Shown here: piece by piece, positions 53,380-56,347 of the stretch
How positions within the stretch are numbered: the stretch's first letter is position 1
Layout: each line of letters begins with the position of its first letter
NCBI GenBank assembly: GCA_002401775.2
Contig: NVUB02000123.1
Location: forward strand, 1-56,347
Origin: Ectothiorhodospiraceae bacterium
GTDB lineage: Bacteria; Pseudomonadota; Gammaproteobacteria; SZUA-152
DNA: 56,347 nucleotides
Direction: 5' to 3'
The notes under the pieces: generated by a model
Databases searched by the model: none
What the model was told of the DNA's origin: nothing
The model's input: only the letters and a program-made list of their open reading frames with translations
Program-made: the position numbers and the translations under genes

Positions 53380-56347
53380 TCATAAACACATTGTTCGATT
53401 TATACAGGATTGAACTCCTGCCGAAGCACCTCCTCCAACGCGCACTCTTCCACCTATGTTTGGACTACCGCCCGTAGTCGCTCCCCCTCCATCAACACTT
53501 ATATTACTAAGAATTCCTGCGCCGCCTTCTGCAAAGGCACCATTTGAAAGTGTATTCCCTTCGCAGGGAAAAGTTCCTGTCCCAAATGACCCCTCAAACC
53601 CAAAACTACCTGAGACTCCAGGCCCTGCGCGCGCGCAAGTTTGAAACACCATACAATAACGGCCATCCGAATCACGTCCACCAGAAACTGAACCTGAAGC
53701 ACCAATTCCACCAATTTGAAATGACCCGCCAACACCTACTGTACCAACAGCAAGTCCAGCAGGATCTATCCAGTTCACAGGATCATTAGCGACATAGCCA
53801 TACAAGTCAGAATCCCCGCCATCAAAAAGAATAGGATCTTTGGCCGTCCAACGCCCTGTTTGCGCTTCGTAATCTCGTGCTCCAAAGCGGGTTAGGCTGG
53901 TATGTTGATCGTAGATACCTCCGGCAAAACCAAACGGTTGAAATGCAGGATTAGTATCGCTGGTGACATTGCCCCACACATCATAATCCATTCGTTGAGC
54001 GATATTGCCGTCAGCGGTGTTGATAACAAGCCTTGGGCTACCGAGATGATCGGAAATGATGCGGTAAGTAATACCACCTTTGATCATGTAATCCGGTACG
54101 TTGGATTTTGAACCGTAGACAAACCTTGTAACAACGACACCTGTGCCATCCAGCTCGGCAACCGGGTTTAGTTGATCACGATAGAGGAAACCCTGCAAGA
54201 GTACACCGCCGACCTTTTTACCAATGCGACGATTTTTGCCGTCAATAATATAGACGATAGTTACGCCCCCAGGCAGACTTACCTGCATGAGATTGCCCAC
54301 AATGTCGTAGACATAATTAGTGGTAACACCCGTATCAGCCTTGGATTTCAATTCGCCGTTATCTGTGTAGGTATAACTGGCAGTTCCCCAAGTAAGAAGG
54401 CGGTCTTGCTCATCATACGTGCCTGTGGTTGGGCCAGCGGTACGGCCACCATTCACATGGTAAGTATACATTGCCGTCACAACGCTATCGGTTTTAACCT
54501 CAGCAAGATTACCTGCTAGATCAAACGCGTAGTCATAGGTTGTGGTTACGCCTGCCAATGTTTCCTGTTTCTGAATAATGCGGCCCAACACGTCACGTGA
54601 ATAGTTCACATCGTATTGAGTAGTGCCTCCGTAGTTGGCCGACTCGCCAGCCAGTTCACCGAAACCATTGTAGGTTGTATTGGTAGTGACGCCACCTAAA
54701 GTAGTGCCAGTCAACAATCCATTCAGCACATTGAGATCAAGTGTTAGGCTTCCGGCGGCAGTAAGACCGCCATCATTATCGTAGGTGTAATTAATGGTGT
54801 CGGTGCCTACGCTGAGCCCCGTTAACTGGAAGTCATTATTATAAGTGCGTGAAACATTGCCCGCAATTGCGCCACTCCAAGTGGTGTTTACTGGAAGGAA
54901 ACCATCATAGCTGAAGGCAAGGTTTCCTGCGTCTGGTGCAGTGATATTGCTCAGTTGACCACTCACGGCATCATATCCGTAGCCGTAACTACCACGGGGA
55001 ATCGTTACCGTCGTAAGCTGTCCTTTCGTAGGCTGATAATTAAGTGTAACCACTTGGCTATCCGGTCGTGTCACGCTGGTGAGTTGCTTATCCAGATTGT
55101 ACGCATAGTATGTCGCTGGTGTTGTTATACCAATAACAGACGGTGGCGTGTAAGTGTCTTTCTGATCCCCAGCGGTGTAATTGAAAAAATGCGCTGTTCT
55201 TCCTGGCGGTGTCAACGACGTCAGATTGTCATTTGAGTCATAGGTGAACAATATATTTTGGCCATCCGGTAAAGTCTGGCCGGTCACTCTACCTATCGCA
55301 TCACGCGCAAAACTTGTCACCCGGCCCAATGGGTCTGTCAATGAATCCAGGTAACCATCCGTGTTGTAGCCAAACAGTATATCTCGGCTGTCTGCGCCAG
55401 CGCTTTGCGAGATGACACTTGGACGTCCTCGGAGATCATAACTGAAATTTAACGAGGCCAAGCCATCGGCTTGCATTGAGGCAGGTTTACCTTGTGCATC
55501 CAGTACTTCTGTCACAAATCTACCGTCAGGTGTCGTTAGTGTTCGGGTTTGAGTGGCAGTATCGTAGGCATTAACCGTGACTTTTCCATTAACCGTGAAC
55601 GTTTCAGTAAGACTAGTGTGGCTAAGCAAGTCGGCAGTAGTTGCTAAATCAGCCTGTCGATTTGTACCGAATGAACGGTTCAGGCCACTGGGCGTAATCA
55701 CTGTGCCTTTTTGTGATACAGGGCTTTGCATTCCAAATCGTGGATCTGGACCTTCCGTTACAATGTTGACTGTACCATCAGATAAGGTCGTGGTGGTTAC
55801 TGCATTGTTATAATCAATGGTGGTGATGCTGCCGTCCCGTGCTGTGTTGGTATGGCGGCGCGTTTCATCGGGCAGGCGCTCTACCTGAAAGGTGCTTATG
55901 CGGTTTTCGCCACTGGTCATATCAACTGCAAAACCATTATCCAGTTCAGTGCGATTTAATAACCACCCTCCGCCGACGGGGTTTACGTCTTGTATTAAAC
56001 GCCCACTGGCATCAAAAATGTAAGTAGAAATATTGCCATTTCGGTCTGTGAACTCTGTCATGAGTCCGTCTGGTGTGTATTCCATTAAATACTGTTCGCC
56101 TTCGGGGTCTGTGACTGAATCCAGGTATCCGTTAACGTCCAGCGTTAATGATGTACGCTGGCCATCGGGTGCAACAATGGCCGTGGGTGTGGCACCGCTG
56201 CGTTCGATGGTGGTGATGTTGCCGTCTACGTCTTCGATTTCACTGAGGTGGCCTTCGATGTCGTAGCGGAATTGGTAGATTACTGCGTTGGTGGTGGTAT
56301 CGAAAGTGCGTAAATGTCGTCCAGCAGCATCAAAATGAAATACCTGA
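53380..56347 (-). CDS. Rhs/YD-repeat protein, 5-prime end outside the window
   Basis: The frame is open to the window edge; the first visible residues (about 87) before the internal ATG at 56085 are also YD repeats, so that ATG is not the start. The core ends [16 protein letters not shown]...[12 protein letters not shown] Gly/Ser-rich tip of about 125 residues follows, with [11 protein letters not shown] in the middle and [11 protein letters not shown] at the end. Rhs proteins are usually toxin carriers exported by type VI or other systems. This tip shows no known toxin motif. It is the only Rhs here with intact core and tip, and it heads the minus-strand tip array. Confidence 0.85.
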   Translation of the reverse strand, partial: QVFHFDAAGRHLRTFDTTTNAVIYQFRYDIEGHLSEIEDVDGNITTIERSGATPTAIVAPDGQRTSLTLDVNGYLDSVTDPEGEQYLMEYTPDGLMTEFTDRNGNISTYIFDASGRLIQDVNPVGGGWLLNRTELDNGFAVDMTSGENRISTFQVERLPDETRRHTNTARDGSITTIDYNNAVTTTTLSDGTVNIVTEGPDPRFGMQSPVSQKGTVITPSGLNRSFGTNRQADLATTADLLSHTSLTETFTVNGKVTVNAYDTATQTRTLTTPDGRFVTEVLDAQGKPASMQADGLASLNFSYDLRGRPSVISQSAGADSRDILFGYNTDGYLDSLTDPLGRVTSFARDAIGRVTGQTLPDGQNILFTYDSNDNLTSLTPPGRTAHFFNYTAGDQKDTYTPPSVIGITTPATYYAYNLDKQLTSVTRPDSQVVTLNYQPTKGQLTTVTIPRGSYGYGYDAVSGQLSNITAPDAGNLAFSYDGFLPVNTTWSGAIAGNVSRTYNNDFQLTGLSVGTDTINYTYDNDGGLTAAGSLTLDLNVLNGLLTGTTLGGVTTNTTYNGFGELAGESANYGGTTQYDVNYSRDVLGRIIQKQETLAGVTTTYDYAFDLAGNLAEVKTDSVVTAMYTYHVNGGRTAGPTTGTYDEQDRLLTWGTASYTYTDNGELKSKADTGVTTNYVYDIVGNLMQVSLPGGVTIVYIIDGKNRRIGKKVGGVLLQGFLYRDQLNPVAELDGTGVVVTRFVYGSKSNVPDYMIKGGITYRIISDHLGSPRLVINTADGNIAQRMDYDVWGNVTSDTNPAFQPFGFAGGIYDQHTSLTRFGARDYEAQTGRWTAKDPILFDGGDSDLYGYVANDPVNWIDPAGLAVGTVGVGGSFQIGGIGASGSVSGGRDSDGRYCMVFQTCARAGPGVSGSFGFEGSFGTGTFPCEGNTLSNGAFAEGGAGILSNISVDGGGATTGGSPNIGGRVRVGGGASAGVQSCINRTMCL

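Noticed and set aside
56085-56085. ATG at 56085 as the true start of the first Rhs gene
   Set aside because: The frame stays open to the window edge and encodes further YD repeats before this ATG.

Overview
The window looks like a chromosomal segment from a marine-type gammaproteobacterium. The evidence is a sspA-sspB pair directly downstream of petABC, a gammaproteobacterial type II secretion (T2SS) pseudopilus operon next to a rhombosortase, and mid-range GC. I do not commit to a genus. No rRNA, tRNA or CRISPR array was found.

Layout. Positions 1-18200 are mixed metabolic and accessory genes: a cytochrome remnant, a Tat-exported HAD-like protein, a CadC-type regulator diverging from a hydrolase/HbpS/metallo-hydrolase group (the last frameshifted), a LuxR-type regulator converging on a flavin amine oxidase, two PixA-type inclusion-body proteins, an ABC exporter, a 55-residue Gly/Met microprotein, a giant membrane spermidine-synthase-like protein and a universal stress protein. 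Positions 18900-29500 hold two complete quinol:cytochrome c oxidoreductase systems in tandem: alternative complex III (actA-B1-B2-C-D-E-F), then a MITE with a target-site duplication, then the Rieske/cytochrome bc1 operon. Next come sspA and sspB, a divergent rhombosortase, and gspG to gspN (30999-37764). An oxidoreductase pair with a divergent LysR regulator sits at 38124-41069.

From 41100 onward the DNA is accessory. One part resembles an integron-cassette or toxin-antitoxin island: attC-like hairpins, HicAB with a broken toxin, an intact BrnT-like/CopG-like pair, and an AbiE pair with a broken toxin. It is cut up by a family of short palindromic-ended repeats. Many copies end in a short tandem array whose sequence differs at every locus.

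Positions 47200-56347 form a minus-strand Rhs/YD-repeat locus. It has one Rhs gene running off the window edge, a second Rhs gene that lost its N-terminus exactly at a repeat, and a chain of orphan Rhs C-terminal tips, most of them followed by a tiny membrane or zinc-ribbon protein. This resembles a polymorphic-toxin tip/immunity store, but the tips are glycine-rich, often cysteine-ended and not recognisable as toxins. The repeat elements abut several tips exactly. This locus and the repeats are the best candidates for something undescribed.
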